Source: Agromyces allii (GTDB taxonomy: Bacteria > Actinomycetota > Actinomycetes > Actinomycetales > Microbacteriaceae). From it: a DNA stretch of 64,000 nt. Location of the stretch: contig NZ_WBIN01000006.1 in NCBI RefSeq assembly GCF_009749385.1, positions 248,001-312,000 on the forward strand, read 5' to 3'. Shown here in pieces: positions 9,217 to 18,422 of this stretch. The stretch's first letter is position 1. Each line of letters opens with the position of its first letter. Position numbers and translations under genes: made by a program. The notes beneath the pieces were generated by a model. It was not told where the DNA came from. It ran no database searches and saw nothing but the letters and a program-made list of their open reading frames with translations.

Positions 9217-10151
9217 GAGTGCTCGTGACCGGAGCGAGCGGGTTCGTCGGGCGCCGCATCTGCGCCCAGCTCGCCGCGAACGGCCACGACGTGATCGCGA
9301 CCGACCGCCACGGTCAGCGCCTCGCGGGCGATCTCGCCGACACCGCGTTCGCCTCGAGCCTGCCCGACGTCGATGCGGTCGTCCATGCGGCGGCCGTGCA
9401 GTACGTCACGTCGCCCCGCCCGCGGTTCGTGCGCAAGCGGTGGTTCGAGCGCAACAACGTGACGGCGACCCAGAACCTCGCGGACCGGTATTCGGGGCGC
9501 GTGCGGTACTTCCTGCTCATCGGCACGTCGATGATGTACTCCCAGCGGCATCGTGCCACATACGCGACGACCGATCCGCTCACCGGTGAAGGGGTCTACT
9601 CCCGGTCGAAGCTCGAAGCCTACGAGGTGGTCGAGCGCATGGACAACCCGTTCGGCGTGCTCGTGCCGACCATCATCGGCGGCCCCGGACGCGCCGGCCT
9701 CTTCGGCATGTTCGTGCTCACCGTGCAGCGCTGGGGACTCGCAGCCATGCCCGGCGCCTGCACGGCGAAGACGCAGATGGTCCACGTCGACGATGTCGCC
9801 GCACTCGTGCGAGTCATGGTCGACACCGAGGCGACCGGCTTCCGCAACGCCGGCGGACCCGATCCCCTCTCGATCAGCCAGTGGATCGACATCGTCCAGA
9901 GCGTCGTCGGCGTGGAACGCGTCCGACGCGTCCGGATCCCGTACTGGGCGATCCGCTTCGGCGCGTGGCTGACCGCCTACCGATTCCTGGCCAGGGAGCA
10001 GACGCTCATGCTCGGTCAGGATCACGTGCTCGACATCTCGCGGTCCGAGGAGCTCGGCTGGCATCCGCAGTACTCGAACGAGCGGATCCTGCGCGATATC
10101 GCCACCGGTTGGCTCGAGGAGCACGCCCCGAAGGCCGAGAGCGCTTCGTGA
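9213..10151 (+). CDS. NAD(P)-dependent sugar epimerase/dehydratase (extended SDR)
   Basis: 312 residues starting at GTG 9213, inside the stop of the transporter gene. TGASGFVG at the N-terminus is the dinucleotide-binding loop of the extended SDR family; [21 protein letters not shown] and YSRSK (Tyr129, Lys133) supply the active-site Ser/Tyr/Lys region. The C-terminal half binds the substrate, usually a nucleotide sugar. In this operon the substrate could instead be the polyprenyl-linked sugar made by the UbiA-HAD protein, in analogy with the DprE1/DprE2 two-step epimerization of decaprenylphosphoryl ribose. No FAD-dependent DprE1-like partner is present in the window, however. The next gene overlaps its stop by 4 nt. 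Confidence 0.85.
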   Translation: MRVLVTGASGFVGRRICAQLAANGHDVIATDRHGQRLAGDLADTAFASSLPDVDAVVHAAAVQYVTSPRPRFVRKRWFERNNVTATQNLADRYSGRVRYFLLIGTSMMYSQRHRATYATTDPLTGEGVYSRSKLEAYEVVERMDNPFGVLVPTIIGGPGRAGLFGMFVLTVQRWGLAAMPGACTAKTQMVHVDDVAALVRVMVDTEATGFRNAGGPDPLSISQWIDIVQSVVGVERVRRVRIPYWAIRFGAWLTAYRFLAREQTLMLGQDHVLDISRSEELGWHPQYSNERILRDIATGWLEEHAPKAESAS

Positions 10152-11680
10152 CCATGTCATGGCGTCGCAACGCGGTCTGGGTGGTCCTCGGCCTCGCGCT
10201 GCTCGCGGCGGCATCGCTCGCTGCGACCAGGGTTCCCGTGTACGGCGATGACTTCCGCCTCGCCCAGAAATCGTTCGACATGTTCGACGGGTCGCTCGGT
10301 GGCGTGCTCAAGGATTCGTGGAACACCGGTTGGCAGCCGAACCGGTTCAACCCGGTCGGCCGGTTCTTCGCCTTCACCTACCATTTCCTCGCGTTCGACG
10401 TCTCCGCGCAGTTCGGCGTGAGCATCCACTGGTTCTACCGCCTCGGCGCGTTCGTGCTCCTCGTGCTCCTCGTGCTCGCAGCGTCCGCGTTCATGCTCAT
10501 CGGGGTGCGGTTCATGAGCGTCGAGAACCGCTGGCTGACGTTCGGGCCGGTCTTCGCGGGCATCGCGGCCGGGCTCGCGATCACGATGCAGTTGCATCCC
10601 TGGTCTCACGACCCGATGCTCACCATCAGCGAGATCGGGCTCACCTCCTGGGCGCTGTCGTTCGCATTCCTCGCGCTGGCGCTGCGGGTCGCGTCCCGCC
10701 CGCCGTCGCTCGCGGGGTACCTGGGCGTCGGCGCGGTGGCCGTCGTCGGCACCATGTTCTACGAGACGTTCGTCGCCGCGGTGGCGGCCGCCGGGCTGGT
10801 CTGGCTGTGGGTGCTGGTGCGCGACATCCGTGTTGGAGCGAAGCCGTGGCATGCCCTGACGTTGGCCGCCGTCGGCGCGCTGGCGCCGCTGCTCGTCTTC
10901 GTGCTCGGCCGGGTCTACGTCGCCTCGCTCGACCTCCCGCCCTATCCAGGCACCGAGCTCGAGTTCGGTCCTGCAGGACTCGTGCCGTTCTCGTTCCTCG
11001 CGCTGGGCATGGTTCCCGCCTCCGCGTGGCCCGAGGCCGCACGGTACGTCTCGGGCGGCGGCGATGCCGGGATCTTCCCGGCAGGGGCGATCACGCTCAG
11101 TTCCGCCTCGATCGCGACGACGGCGGTCATCGTGCTCGTGCTCGGCATCGGTGCCGCGCTCGCGCGTGCCGACATCCGACGGAGGCTCGTCTTCGCGAGG
11201 CGCGGTTGGGTGGTCGGCGGAGTGCTCCTGCTCGTCGTGGGCCTGATGCTCGCCATGCACTCCTTCACCGAGAAGTACATCGCCGAGATCACCTCCCCGG
11301 GCGACATCTACCTGTCGTACACCGGTCTCGCCGTGGTCGTCGTGATGATCGTGTTCGCCGCGCTGCTCGCCGCGAGGCGCCGCCTGCTGCTCGTGATCGT
11401 CCTCCTCCCGATCGCCGGTGCCTTCGTCACGGCCCAGCAGGCGGTGAACTGGTCCGTCGCGAACGCCGCCGGCGCCGACAACTCCACGAACCGCGCCATC
11501 ACCGCGATGGCCGTCCGATGGGAACCCGACGAGGCGGTGCGGTGCGACGCGCTGCGCGCCTGGGACGAGGGTCACAACTGGCGCCCGTACTACCGGGAGG
11601 CCGTCATCCCGAGTCTCAACGCGAACTACGAGCGCCTCTTCGGCGAGCCGTTCTGCGCGGGCTACGCCATCACCGAGTAG
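10148..11680 (+). CDS. Polytopic membrane protein, candidate GT-C glycosyltransferase
   Basis: About 510 residues; GTG 10148 overlaps the epimerase stop (GTGA), and ATG 10154 is an alternative two codons in. There are about eleven membrane spans. After the first span the sequence [15 protein letters not shown] places two acidic residues in the first extracytoplasmic loop, where GT-C enzymes keep their catalytic acid. A second region, [17 protein letters not shown], lies before span 2. The C-terminal 70 residues are soluble. GT-C enzymes use polyprenyl-phosphate sugars on the outer membrane face, which suits this last gene of a lipid-sugar operon. I cannot assign a named family by eye; an O-antigen-polymerase-like or GtrII-like protein is the main alternative. 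Confidence 0.7.
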   Translation: MTMSWRRNAVWVVLGLALLAAASLAATRVPVYGDDFRLAQKSFDMFDGSLGGVLKDSWNTGWQPNRFNPVGRFFAFTYHFLAFDVSAQFGVSIHWFYRLGAFVLLVLLVLAASAFMLIGVRFMSVENRWLTFGPVFAGIAAGLAITMQLHPWSHDPMLTISEIGLTSWALSFAFLALALRVASRPPSLAGYLGVGAVAVVGTMFYETFVAAVAAAGLVWLWVLVRDIRVGAKPWHALTLAAVGALAPLLVFVLGRVYVASLDLPPYPGTELEFGPAGLVPFSFLALGMVPASAWPEAARYVSGGGDAGIFPAGAITLSSASIATTAVIVLVLGIGAALARADIRRRLVFARRGWVVGGVLLLVVGLMLAMHSFTEKYIAEITSPGDIYLSYTGLAVVVVMIVFAALLAARRRLLLVIVLLPIAGAFVTAQQAVNWSVANAAGADNSTNRAITAMAVRWEPDEAVRCDALRAWDEGHNWRPYYREAVIPSLNANYERLFGEPFCAGYAITE

Positions 11681-11741
11681 CGCGCTTCCGCTCGCGTGCG
11701 GGCGAGTGCCGGTTCGCCGGCGCGCGGACGGGCGAGCATGA

Positions 11742-11777
11742 CGGATGCCGCGGGCGAACGCTCGCCCGCGGCATCCG
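11742..11777. terminator. Bidirectional terminator between convergent genes
   Basis: A perfect 16-bp stem (CGGATGCCGCGGGCGA with its complement at 11762-11777) and a 4-nt loop lie between the ends of the GT-C-like gene and the acyl-CoA dehydrogenase gene. It lacks a strong T tract, as is common for actinobacterial terminators, and can serve both strands. Confidence 0.8.
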
Positions 11778-11805
11778 ATCGCCGTCGTGGTTCAGCTGAC
11801 GGGCG

Positions 11806-12984
11806 TCACACGAACGCGGCGCTGCCCGTGATCTTGCGGCCGACGATGAGCGTGTTCATCTCGCGCGTGCCCTCGTAGGAGTAGAGCGCCTCGGCGTCGG
11901 CGAAGAAGCGCGCGACGTCGTACTCGAGCGTGATGCCGTTGCCGCCGCAGGCCTCGCGGGCCCAGGCGACCGTCTCGCGCATGCGCGCCGTCGTGAACGC
12001 CTTGGCGAGGGCGGAGTGCTCGTCGCGCTGCTCGCCGCGGTCGAGCATCTCGGAGACGCGCACGACCATGCCGAGCGAGGCCGTGATGTTGCCGAGGCTC
12101 TTCACGAGCAGGTCCTGGATGAGCTGGTGCGAGCCGATCGTCTTGCCGAACTGCACGCGCTCGCCGGCGTACTTGACGGCCGCCTCGTAGGCGCCCATCG
12201 CCGTGCCGACGGCGGCCCAGGCGACCTCGGCGCGGGTGAGTCGCAGCACCTGCGCGGTGTCGCGGAACGAGTTCGCGTTCGCCAGGCGGTTGGACTCGGG
12301 CACGACGACGTTCTCGAGCGTGATGTCGGCGTTCTGCACCGCGCGCAGGCTGATCTTGCCCTGGATCTTCGTGGCCGTGTAGCCGGGCGTCGAGGTGGGC
12401 ACGATGAAACCCTTGACCTGGTTGTCGTCGACGTCCTTCGCCCAGATGATCGTGATGTCGCTGAACGTCGCGTTGCCGATCCAGCGCTTCGAGCCGTTCA
12501 GCACCCACGTGTCGCCGTCGCGCTTCGCGGTGGTTCGCAGGCCCTGCGCCGAGTCGGAGCCCGAGAGCGGCTCGGTCAGGCCGAACGCGCCGATGATCTC
12601 GCCGCTCGCGAGCTTGGGGATCCACTCGTCGCGCTGCTCCTTGGAGCCGCACACGCTGATGCTGCCCGTGGCGAGGCCGTTCTGCACGCCCACGAACGTC
12701 GCGACCGACGCATCGACGCGAGCGAGCTCCATGGCCACGAACCCGCGGAAGACGGCCGAGTTCTCGAACGGCTTCGTCTCGTCCCAGCCGAACGAGAGCA
12801 CGCCGTGCTCGGCGAGCGGCTTCACGATCTGCATGGGGAACTCGGCCCGCTCCCAGTAGTCGCCGACGATCGGCTTGACCTCGGCCTCGAGCCACGCGCG
12901 AAGTTCGGCGATGGCCTGCTTCTCGCGGTCGGTGAGGAGGGATTCGTACGAGTAGAAGTCGCTCGCGAGCGGCTCGAAGGTCAT
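11806..12984 (-). CDS. Acyl-CoA dehydrogenase, glutaryl-CoA dehydrogenase-like
   Basis: 392 residues, the normal family length, from ATG 12984 with AGGAG 5 nt upstream. It is a flavoprotein that oxidises acyl-CoA to enoyl-CoA and passes electrons to ETF. FGLTEPLSGSDSA and KRWIGNATFSDI are the FAD/acyl-CoA motifs, and EACGGNGI with YEGTREMNTLIVGR close the C-terminal domain. The Glu of YEGT is in the catalytic-base position of the glutaryl/isobutyryl group, and GDYWERAEFP near the N-terminus also fits glutaryl-CoA dehydrogenase-like members. No lysine or tryptophan degradation gene and no ETF gene lies nearby, so the substrate stays open. It is a single metabolic gene between two polysaccharide blocks. 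Confidence 0.9.
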   Translation of the reverse strand: MTFEPLASDFYSYESLLTDREKQAIAELRAWLEAEVKPIVGDYWERAEFPMQIVKPLAEHGVLSFGWDETKPFENSAVFRGFVAMELARVDASVATFVGVQNGLATGSISVCGSKEQRDEWIPKLASGEIIGAFGLTEPLSGSDSAQGLRTTAKRDGDTWVLNGSKRWIGNATFSDITIIWAKDVDDNQVKGFIVPTSTPGYTATKIQGKISLRAVQNADITLENVVVPESNRLANANSFRDTAQVLRLTRAEVAWAAVGTAMGAYEAAVKYAGERVQFGKTIGSHQLIQDLLVKSLGNITASLGMVVRVSEMLDRGEQRDEHSALAKAFTTARMRETVAWAREACGGNGITLEYDVARFFADAEALYSYEGTREMNTLIVGRKITGSAAFV

Positions 12985-13088
12985 GACTGCTCCTATGCGT
13001 CGTCGGATGCCACGAGCCTACGTCCGTGATCCGATCGTCATCCGGCCGTTGGTAGCTTTGAGGGAATTCTCGGAAGGGGCCACACGGG

Positions 13089-14354
13089 ATGTTTGTGTCC
13101 ATCGGCAATACCCCGCGCGACTACGCGTGGGGCTCGACGACGGCGATCGCCGGATTCCGCGGGGTGCCCGCTTCGGGCGCCCCCGAGGCCGAGCTCTGGC
13201 TCGGCGCGCACGCCGGATCGCCGGCCCGCATCATCGGCGGCGGCGGCGATGCGGCGGCCGGGTACACCGACCTCGCAGCGTGGATCGCGGCCGATCCGGC
13301 CGCAGCGCTGGGCCCGGAGCTCGCGGCGCGGGGCGCCCGGCTCCCGTTCCTGCTGAAGGTGCTCGCCGCGGCCGAGCCGCTCTCGCTGCAGGCGCATCCG
13401 ACGCCCGAGCAGGCCCGCGCCGGCTTCGCACGCGAGGAGGCCGAGGGCATCGAGCTCACGGCCTACGACCGCAATTACAAGGACGAGTTCCACAAGCCCG
13501 AACTGATCGTCGCCGTGAGCGACACCTTCGACGCGCTGTCGGGCTTCCGCCCGCTCGACGAGGTGGCCGGCGTGCTGGAGGCGCTCCGCGAGGCCGACGC
13601 GGCCGGGGCCGCGGGCGAGCCGCAGCCGGGTGCGCTCGACCTCCTCGCCGAGCACCTCGCCTCGGAGCAGCCGCTCCGCGACACCGTCGAGTGGCTGCTC
13701 CGCGACGGACGCGGGGGCGACACCGGCGAGGCCTCATGGGTGACCGAACGCGTGACGGCGCTCTCGGCATCCGCCATCGCCCTCGACTCGGCGTACGCGC
13801 CGTCGTTCGCGACCGTCGGCGTGCTCGCCGAGGCGTACCCCGGCGACCCGGGCATCGTCATCTCGCTGCTGCTGAACCGCGTGCGACTCGTGCGCGGCGA
13901 GTCGCTCTACCTGGCGGCTGGCAACATCCACGCCTACCTCGAAGGCCTCGGCATCGAGCTCATGGCCGCGAGCGACAACGTGCTGCGCGGTGGCCTCACG
14001 CCCAAGCACATCGACGTCGACGAACTGCTCGACGTGCTCGACTTCACGCCGATCGCGCCGCCGAGGCTCGCGCCGGAGCGCCTGGGCGAGGGCGTCGAGG
14101 TCTTCCGGCCCGATGTGCCCGACTTCGTGCTCTACCGGGTCGAGGCGAGCAGTACGACGACGGATGCCGCGAGCTCGCCGATCGTGCTCGACGGCCCGGC
14201 GATCGTGGTCGCCGAGGGCGGCGACCTCGTGGTCGCGGGCGCCTTGGGCTCGGCATCCGTCGCGCGCGGCGCATCGCTCTACGTCACGCCCGACGAGCTG
14301 GGCCTCACCGTGACGGGCGACGGCATCGCCTGGATCGCGACGACCGGGCGCTGA
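13089..14354 (+). CDS. manA: Mannose-6-phosphate isomerase, class I
   Basis: 421 residues, cupin-fold zinc enzyme interconverting fructose-6-phosphate and mannose-6-phosphate. NTPRDYAWGS near the N-terminus, FLLKVLAAAEPLSLQAHP (zinc-ligand Gln and His), the Glu of HKPELIVAV, and AGNIHAYLEG (further zinc His) are the class I active-site set. ASDNVLRGGLTPKHID is the family signature near the C-terminal cupin. A GGAAGGGG ribosome-binding site lies about 10 nt before ATG 13089. Its product feeds the phosphomannomutase encoded at 28055, giving mannose-1-phosphate for GDP-mannose. In mycobacteria manA lies close to whiB2/manB; here the polysaccharide genes and galE separate them. Confidence 0.95.
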   Translation: MFVSIGNTPRDYAWGSTTAIAGFRGVPASGAPEAELWLGAHAGSPARIIGGGGDAAAGYTDLAAWIAADPAAALGPELAARGARLPFLLKVLAAAEPLSLQAHPTPEQARAGFAREEAEGIELTAYDRNYKDEFHKPELIVAVSDTFDALSGFRPLDEVAGVLEALREADAAGAAGEPQPGALDLLAEHLASEQPLRDTVEWLLRDGRGGDTGEASWVTERVTALSASAIALDSAYAPSFATVGVLAEAYPGDPGIVISLLLNRVRLVRGESLYLAAGNIHAYLEGLGIELMAASDNVLRGGLTPKHIDVDELLDVLDFTPIAPPRLAPERLGEGVEVFRPDVPDFVLYRVEASSTTTDAASSPIVLDGPAIVVAEGGDLVVAGALGSASVARGASLYVTPDELGLTVTGDGIAWIATTGR

Positions 14355-14427
14355 GCTTGCGGCCTGCCGGCCGTTTCGGACGCCGGGCCGATCGCGACCT
14401 CACGAGGGACGGATACGATGGGTTCTC

Positions 14428-15528
14428 GTGCGCACGATTCACAAGGTCCTGGTCTTCCCCGCGTGGGACGACAATCCGTATCTGAACCTGCTGAGTCTCG
14501 CCCCGAGGACAGGCGGCTTCGAGTTCTCGGGCTCGACCACGAACGACTCCCTGCGGAGCGCCGCAGCGAACTTGGGCGCCCGCGACGTGCTCCACCTGCA
14601 CTGGACTTCGCCGATCCTGCAGCGCTGCGAGACCGATGCCGACGCCTGGGCGGCGCTCGCCCAGTTCACGATCCTCCTGCGCGACGCGCAGGAACGCGGG
14701 GTCCGCGTGATCTGGACCGTGCACAACCAGCTGCCCCACGAACTCGCCCACCGCGATGCCGAGATCGCGCTCTACCGATTGCTCGCGGAATCCGTCGACG
14801 TGATCCACGTCATGGCCCCCGCGACGGCGCGACTCGTCGCGGACATCTGCGAGCTCCCGGCCGACCGGGTCCGGATGCTGCCCCACCCGAGCTACCTCGG
14901 CGTGTACGGGGTGCCTCCGTCGAAGGCCGAGGCGCGGCGTATGCTCGGCGTCGGAGCCGATGAGCCGACGGTGCTCTTCCTGGGCCAGATGCGACCGTAC
15001 AAGGGCCTCTCCACGCTGCTCACGGCCGTTCGGACCCTTGCCGAACGGGGTGAACCGACCCCCACGCTCCTGCTCGCCGGCTCGGCGAAGCCCGAGGCGC
15101 AGGAGGAGATCGAACGGGCTCTGCCCGCCGGAGCCCGCGTGATCACCCGATTCGGGTTCGTACCGGATGGCGACGTCGGAACGTGGTTCGCCGCGGCCGA
15201 TGTCGCGGTGTTCCCGTACTCCGCGATCTTGAACTCGGGCAGCCTCCACCTGTCCGCGGCGTTCGAGGTTCCGGCGATCCTGCCGCGCGAGGAGCACCTC
15301 GTCGAGCAGTTCGGGGCGGAGCCCTGGGTGCGGTTCTTCGACACCGAGGCGCCAGTCGAATCCATGGCCCGTCTGCTGTCGGATGTGGTCCGCGACCCGG
15401 TGGGTCCGAATCTCACACCGGAGTTCGACCGGTTCAACGGATCCATCTCGCCGTGGCTCGTCTCAGCGCAGTACAGTCGCCTCCTCGAGGAGCTGGTGGG
15501 GGAGCCACCGGAGCACAGCAGCTCCTGA
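14428..15528 (+). CDS. Glycosyltransferase, GT-B fold (GT4-like)
   Basis: 366 residues from GTG 14428. TACGAT at 14414-14419 ends 8 nt before the start, which suggests a leaderless transcript; there is no Shine-Dalgarno sequence. The N-terminal half contains VIWTVHNQLPHE and VIHVMAPATARLV. The C-terminal half contains VLFLGQMRPYKGLSTLL, the strand-loop that opens the nucleotide-sugar domain of GT4 enzymes, and AAADVAVFPYSAILNSGSLH, the donor-binding helix region. The layout resembles GumK-type and mannosyl/glucuronosyl transferases of exopolysaccharide synthesis. The manA gene just upstream makes a mannosyl donor plausible, but the sugar cannot be read from the sequence. Confidence 0.85.
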   Translation: MRTIHKVLVFPAWDDNPYLNLLSLAPRTGGFEFSGSTTNDSLRSAAANLGARDVLHLHWTSPILQRCETDADAWAALAQFTILLRDAQERGVRVIWTVHNQLPHELAHRDAEIALYRLLAESVDVIHVMAPATARLVADICELPADRVRMLPHPSYLGVYGVPPSKAEARRMLGVGADEPTVLFLGQMRPYKGLSTLLTAVRTLAERGEPTPTLLLAGSAKPEAQEEIERALPAGARVITRFGFVPDGDVGTWFAAADVAVFPYSAILNSGSLHLSAAFEVPAILPREEHLVEQFGAEPWVRFFDTEAPVESMARLLSDVVRDPVGPNLTPEFDRFNGSISPWLVSAQYSRLLEELVGEPPEHSSS

Positions 15529-15632
15529 GCAGGAGGTCGTCGACATCGACCGGGGGGTGCCCCGAAGGCGCCTGGGCGATCGTCGATGACGTTCTGGTCT
15601 CGGGTGTCGGCAGTCCGAGGCGCAGATGGCGG

Positions 15633-18356
15633 TCAGACGGCGTCCGACCGGGCATCGCTCGGCCGGCGGATCCTTCGGCTCGTGGCGCGCCCGACGCGCG
15701 CTGCGGCGCGTTTCAGCCAGTTCGACCGTCGTGCGAGACGGATGCCGCGAGGGTCGAACGTCATGAGGAACCGGTCGAACCGGTCGTACTCGGGAGTCAC
15801 CGCGTCGAACCGGGTCGTTAGGACCTCGCCGGTCGCGACATCGCGGAGTGCGGGGCGCAGGAAGACGTGCTTCGGCAGAGCCGAGTGGGCGATCGTGCCG
15901 GTCCACTGCATGTTCTCGTCGTCGCCCTGCGAGCTCGCCGACATCGGGTGCGCTGCGCCGGTCGCCTCGTCGTACAGCACGGGCTCGAGTGCGTACGCCG
16001 AGATCGACCCGGCGAACCGAATGGTCAGGGCGGAACCGGTCTCCACGCTGAGGAGCGCCGCGTTCACCTCGCGGGCTCGCGCGAGCCTGCGCTCGAGAAG
16101 CTCTGGTTCGAGGGGTCGGGATGCGAGCTCGGGGATCGCGGTCAGGGGAGCGGGGTGGCGCCGTTCGAGCGTTCGGGTCAGGTCGAGCACCGCCGCCCCA
16201 TCGACGCCCGATTCGAGGACGGCGCGCGACAGGTCGTGGAGGAGCGCATCTGCGAAGTACTCCTGCTCGAACGGGTCGGGTTCGCCATCGGGTCGCTCGA
16301 CAGCGCGACGCCAGTGGTGCAGTCGCACCGCGAGGTCGGTCTCGGCGCCGCTGAAGAGCGTCGCGATCGTCGTCGCGAGGCCGTACCACCCGCCGTCGAT
16401 GAGCTGCAGGAGCATTCGCTTGTTCGGTTCGCGCACGGCGTCGGGGCCGAGGTCGAGCACCTCGACGATCTCGCCGACGAGGCCGGCGATCTCGTCGTCC
16501 TGCGCTCGGGTGCGGTCCTCAGACCGGAAGTACTTCGCGAGGTGCACCCATCCGTCGCGGGCGAGGAAGAGCATCGCGTAGCGATCGCGAAGCTCGTCGG
16601 AGGCGTGATCGCGGATCAACCGAGCGCACGCCAGTTCCTGGGTCAGGTAGCTCTTGACGGCCTCGGCCGAAGCGGCCTTCGCCGTCATCGACGACGCGCC
16701 GGGGCGCTCGCGGTAGAGATAGACGACGTTCTCGACGACGTCGAGGCGTTCTGCGGCGAGATACGCGGTCACCATCGGCACGATGTCGTTGGAGCGCGGG
16801 ACATCCGGGAAGCGGATGTCGGACGCCTCCCAGAACGACCGCCGGAACGCCTTGTTCCAGCAGGGGCGCCCGTTGATCAGGGTCGGCTCGTCGTGAATCG
16901 TGATCCCACGGCTGGGCGCGGCGTATGCGGGCCAGTTCGCGGTGGGGCGCCACGTGCTCGTGGGCGAGAACTTCACGTAGTCGCCGAACGCGATGTCGGA
17001 CCCCGAGCCCTCGAGGCTGGCGACGAGCGAGCGGTACGCCCCTTCGGGGACGAGATCGTCGCCGTCGCAGAACACGAGATACCGGCCGCGCGCGTGGTCT
17101 GCGCCGATGTTGCGCGCCGTTCCGCCGCCGCGCGTCACCGAATCGATGACGCGGAGTCGCGAGTCGGTCGCCGCGATCTCCTCGAGCGCCGCACGGGTGC
17201 CGTCGGTCGAATGGTCGTCGACGACGATGACCTCCATGCCGTCGAGGTCCTGCGCGAGGACCGACGAGAGCGTCTCGCCGATCCAGGGCCTCGTGTTGTG
17301 CGCCGGGATCACGACGGAGAGCAGCGGGGCCGTCGTCGCGTCGCCGATCGGCCGCGCGAGTCCCGCGTAATCGAGCTCCTCGCGGGTCAGTCCGGAGACG
17401 GGGGCGTCCTGCGCGGAGAGGGCGTCCAGCCGCTCGAGCGCCTCCAGCGTCTCGCTGCCGGGATCCGTGCCCGCCTCGTTTCGGAGGGCTGCGCGCTGCA
17501 TGGCGGCGTCGGCGGCCAGTTCGAGGTACGCGGTCGGAGCGTCGGCCGGGAACCCGGGCGACGCGTCCCCGGTCCACACGTCGAAGGGGAACGCAGCGAG
17601 GAGCGCGTGAGGATCCCACACCGCGGCGGGTACCGGCCCGAGCGCGATCGCCTCGTCGATGGAGCTCGCGAAACGGACGTCGGGTCGACCGGTGCCGGCG
17701 TAGTGGTCGAGGTACTTGAACGGGTTCTCCGCCACCGCGGTGATCGGTCTCGACGGGATCCCGAGTGCGTCGGCGATGATGAGCGCGTGCAGTGAACTCG
17801 CCGCGACGAACTCGCTCGCCGCGATCTCCTCGACCATCGTCCAGGGGTCGGTGAGCGGGCTCAGCGTGCCCTCGTGAGTGAATCGATCGAGCTCGTGCAG
17901 GTTCGGCACGACGAGCACGGACCGGCGCTTCGACGGCGAAGCCGCGGCGAACTCCGGGAAGAGGTGGGGGATGAGCAGGGCGGGATCGCCGTAGACCGCG
18001 GGGGCGGCGATGCCGCGCGCCGCGAGCACGGCCCGCGTGTACGGCCCGCGGACGGCGCGGACGTCGAGCGACGGGGTGAACTGCTGGTCGTCGATCTTGC
18101 CGTTGACACCGGTGCCCCAGACGACGTCGCCTGGCCGGCTCAGGTGCAACACCGATCCCACGCTGAGGACCCGTCGAGCGCGGCCCGTGTCACGCCGGCC
18201 GACGCGCTCCGCGAGGATGCGCTGCATGACGAGCGGTCCGAGCAGATCGCCGAAGTTCATCGGGTTCGCGGTTCCGGATGCGGAGGGTTCCGGGGCCCAT
18301 CGCACGCATCGGACTCCGTCAACGATCACTTCGAACTCTTGCGCCACTCTGACCAT
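15633..18356 (-). CDS. Polysaccharide pyruvyltransferase-like / GT2 glycosyltransferase fusion
   Basis: 907 residues from ATG 18356; the frame stays open further upstream, but MVRVAQEFEVIVDGVRCV is the first stretch that looks like protein. Residues 1-300 resemble the polysaccharide pyruvyltransferase (CsaB/ExoV) family: ANPMNFGDLLGPLVM, VWGTGVNGK and SEFVAASSLHALIIADALG. Residues about 370-640 are a GT2 domain: LSVVIPAHNTRPWIG, VIVVDDHSTDGTR, ARNIGADHARG and FCDGDDLV (the metal-binding DxD-type site). The C-terminal 250 residues are helical with no recognised domain. A fused pyruvyl-donor and sugar-transfer enzyme would add a sugar and a ketal-linked pyruvate to the same glycan. No signal peptide is visible; cytoplasmic action is expected. 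Confidence 0.8.
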   Translation of the reverse strand: MVRVAQEFEVIVDGVRCVRWAPEPSASGTANPMNFGDLLGPLVMQRILAERVGRRDTGRARRVLSVGSVLHLSRPGDVVWGTGVNGKIDDQQFTPSLDVRAVRGPYTRAVLAARGIAAPAVYGDPALLIPHLFPEFAAASPSKRRSVLVVPNLHELDRFTHEGTLSPLTDPWTMVEEIAASEFVAASSLHALIIADALGIPSRPITAVAENPFKYLDHYAGTGRPDVRFASSIDEAIALGPVPAAVWDPHALLAAFPFDVWTGDASPGFPADAPTAYLELAADAAMQRAALRNEAGTDPGSETLEALERLDALSAQDAPVSGLTREELDYAGLARPIGDATTAPLLSVVIPAHNTRPWIGETLSSVLAQDLDGMEVIVVDDHSTDGTRAALEEIAATDSRLRVIDSVTRGGGTARNIGADHARGRYLVFCDGDDLVPEGAYRSLVASLEGSGSDIAFGDYVKFSPTSTWRPTANWPAYAAPSRGITIHDEPTLINGRPCWNKAFRRSFWEASDIRFPDVPRSNDIVPMVTAYLAAERLDVVENVVYLYRERPGASSMTAKAASAEAVKSYLTQELACARLIRDHASDELRDRYAMLFLARDGWVHLAKYFRSEDRTRAQDDEIAGLVGEIVEVLDLGPDAVREPNKRMLLQLIDGGWYGLATTIATLFSGAETDLAVRLHHWRRAVERPDGEPDPFEQEYFADALLHDLSRAVLESGVDGAAVLDLTRTLERRHPAPLTAIPELASRPLEPELLERRLARAREVNAALLSVETGSALTIRFAGSISAYALEPVLYDEATGAAHPMSASSQGDDENMQWTGTIAHSALPKHVFLRPALRDVATGEVLTTRFDAVTPEYDRFDRFLMTFDPRGIRLARRSNWLKRAAARVGRATSRRIRRPSDARSDAV

Positions 18357-18360
18357 CTTA

Positions 18361-18400
18361 GAGTCAGCGCCCGCCGCGCTTCGAGTCAGCGCCCGCCGCG
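18361..18400. repeat. Two 18-bp direct repeats in a divergent promoter
   Basis: GAGTCAGCGCCCGCCGCG occurs at 18361-18378 and again, identical, at 18383-18400, a 22-bp period (about two helical turns). The pair fills most of the 66-bp gap between two divergent glycosyltransferase genes and lies upstream of the TAGCGT -10-like element at 18411-18416. It may be a regulator-binding site or a local duplication. Confidence 0.7.
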
Positions 18401-18422
18401 GTCCGTGGGGTAGCGTGTTCGG

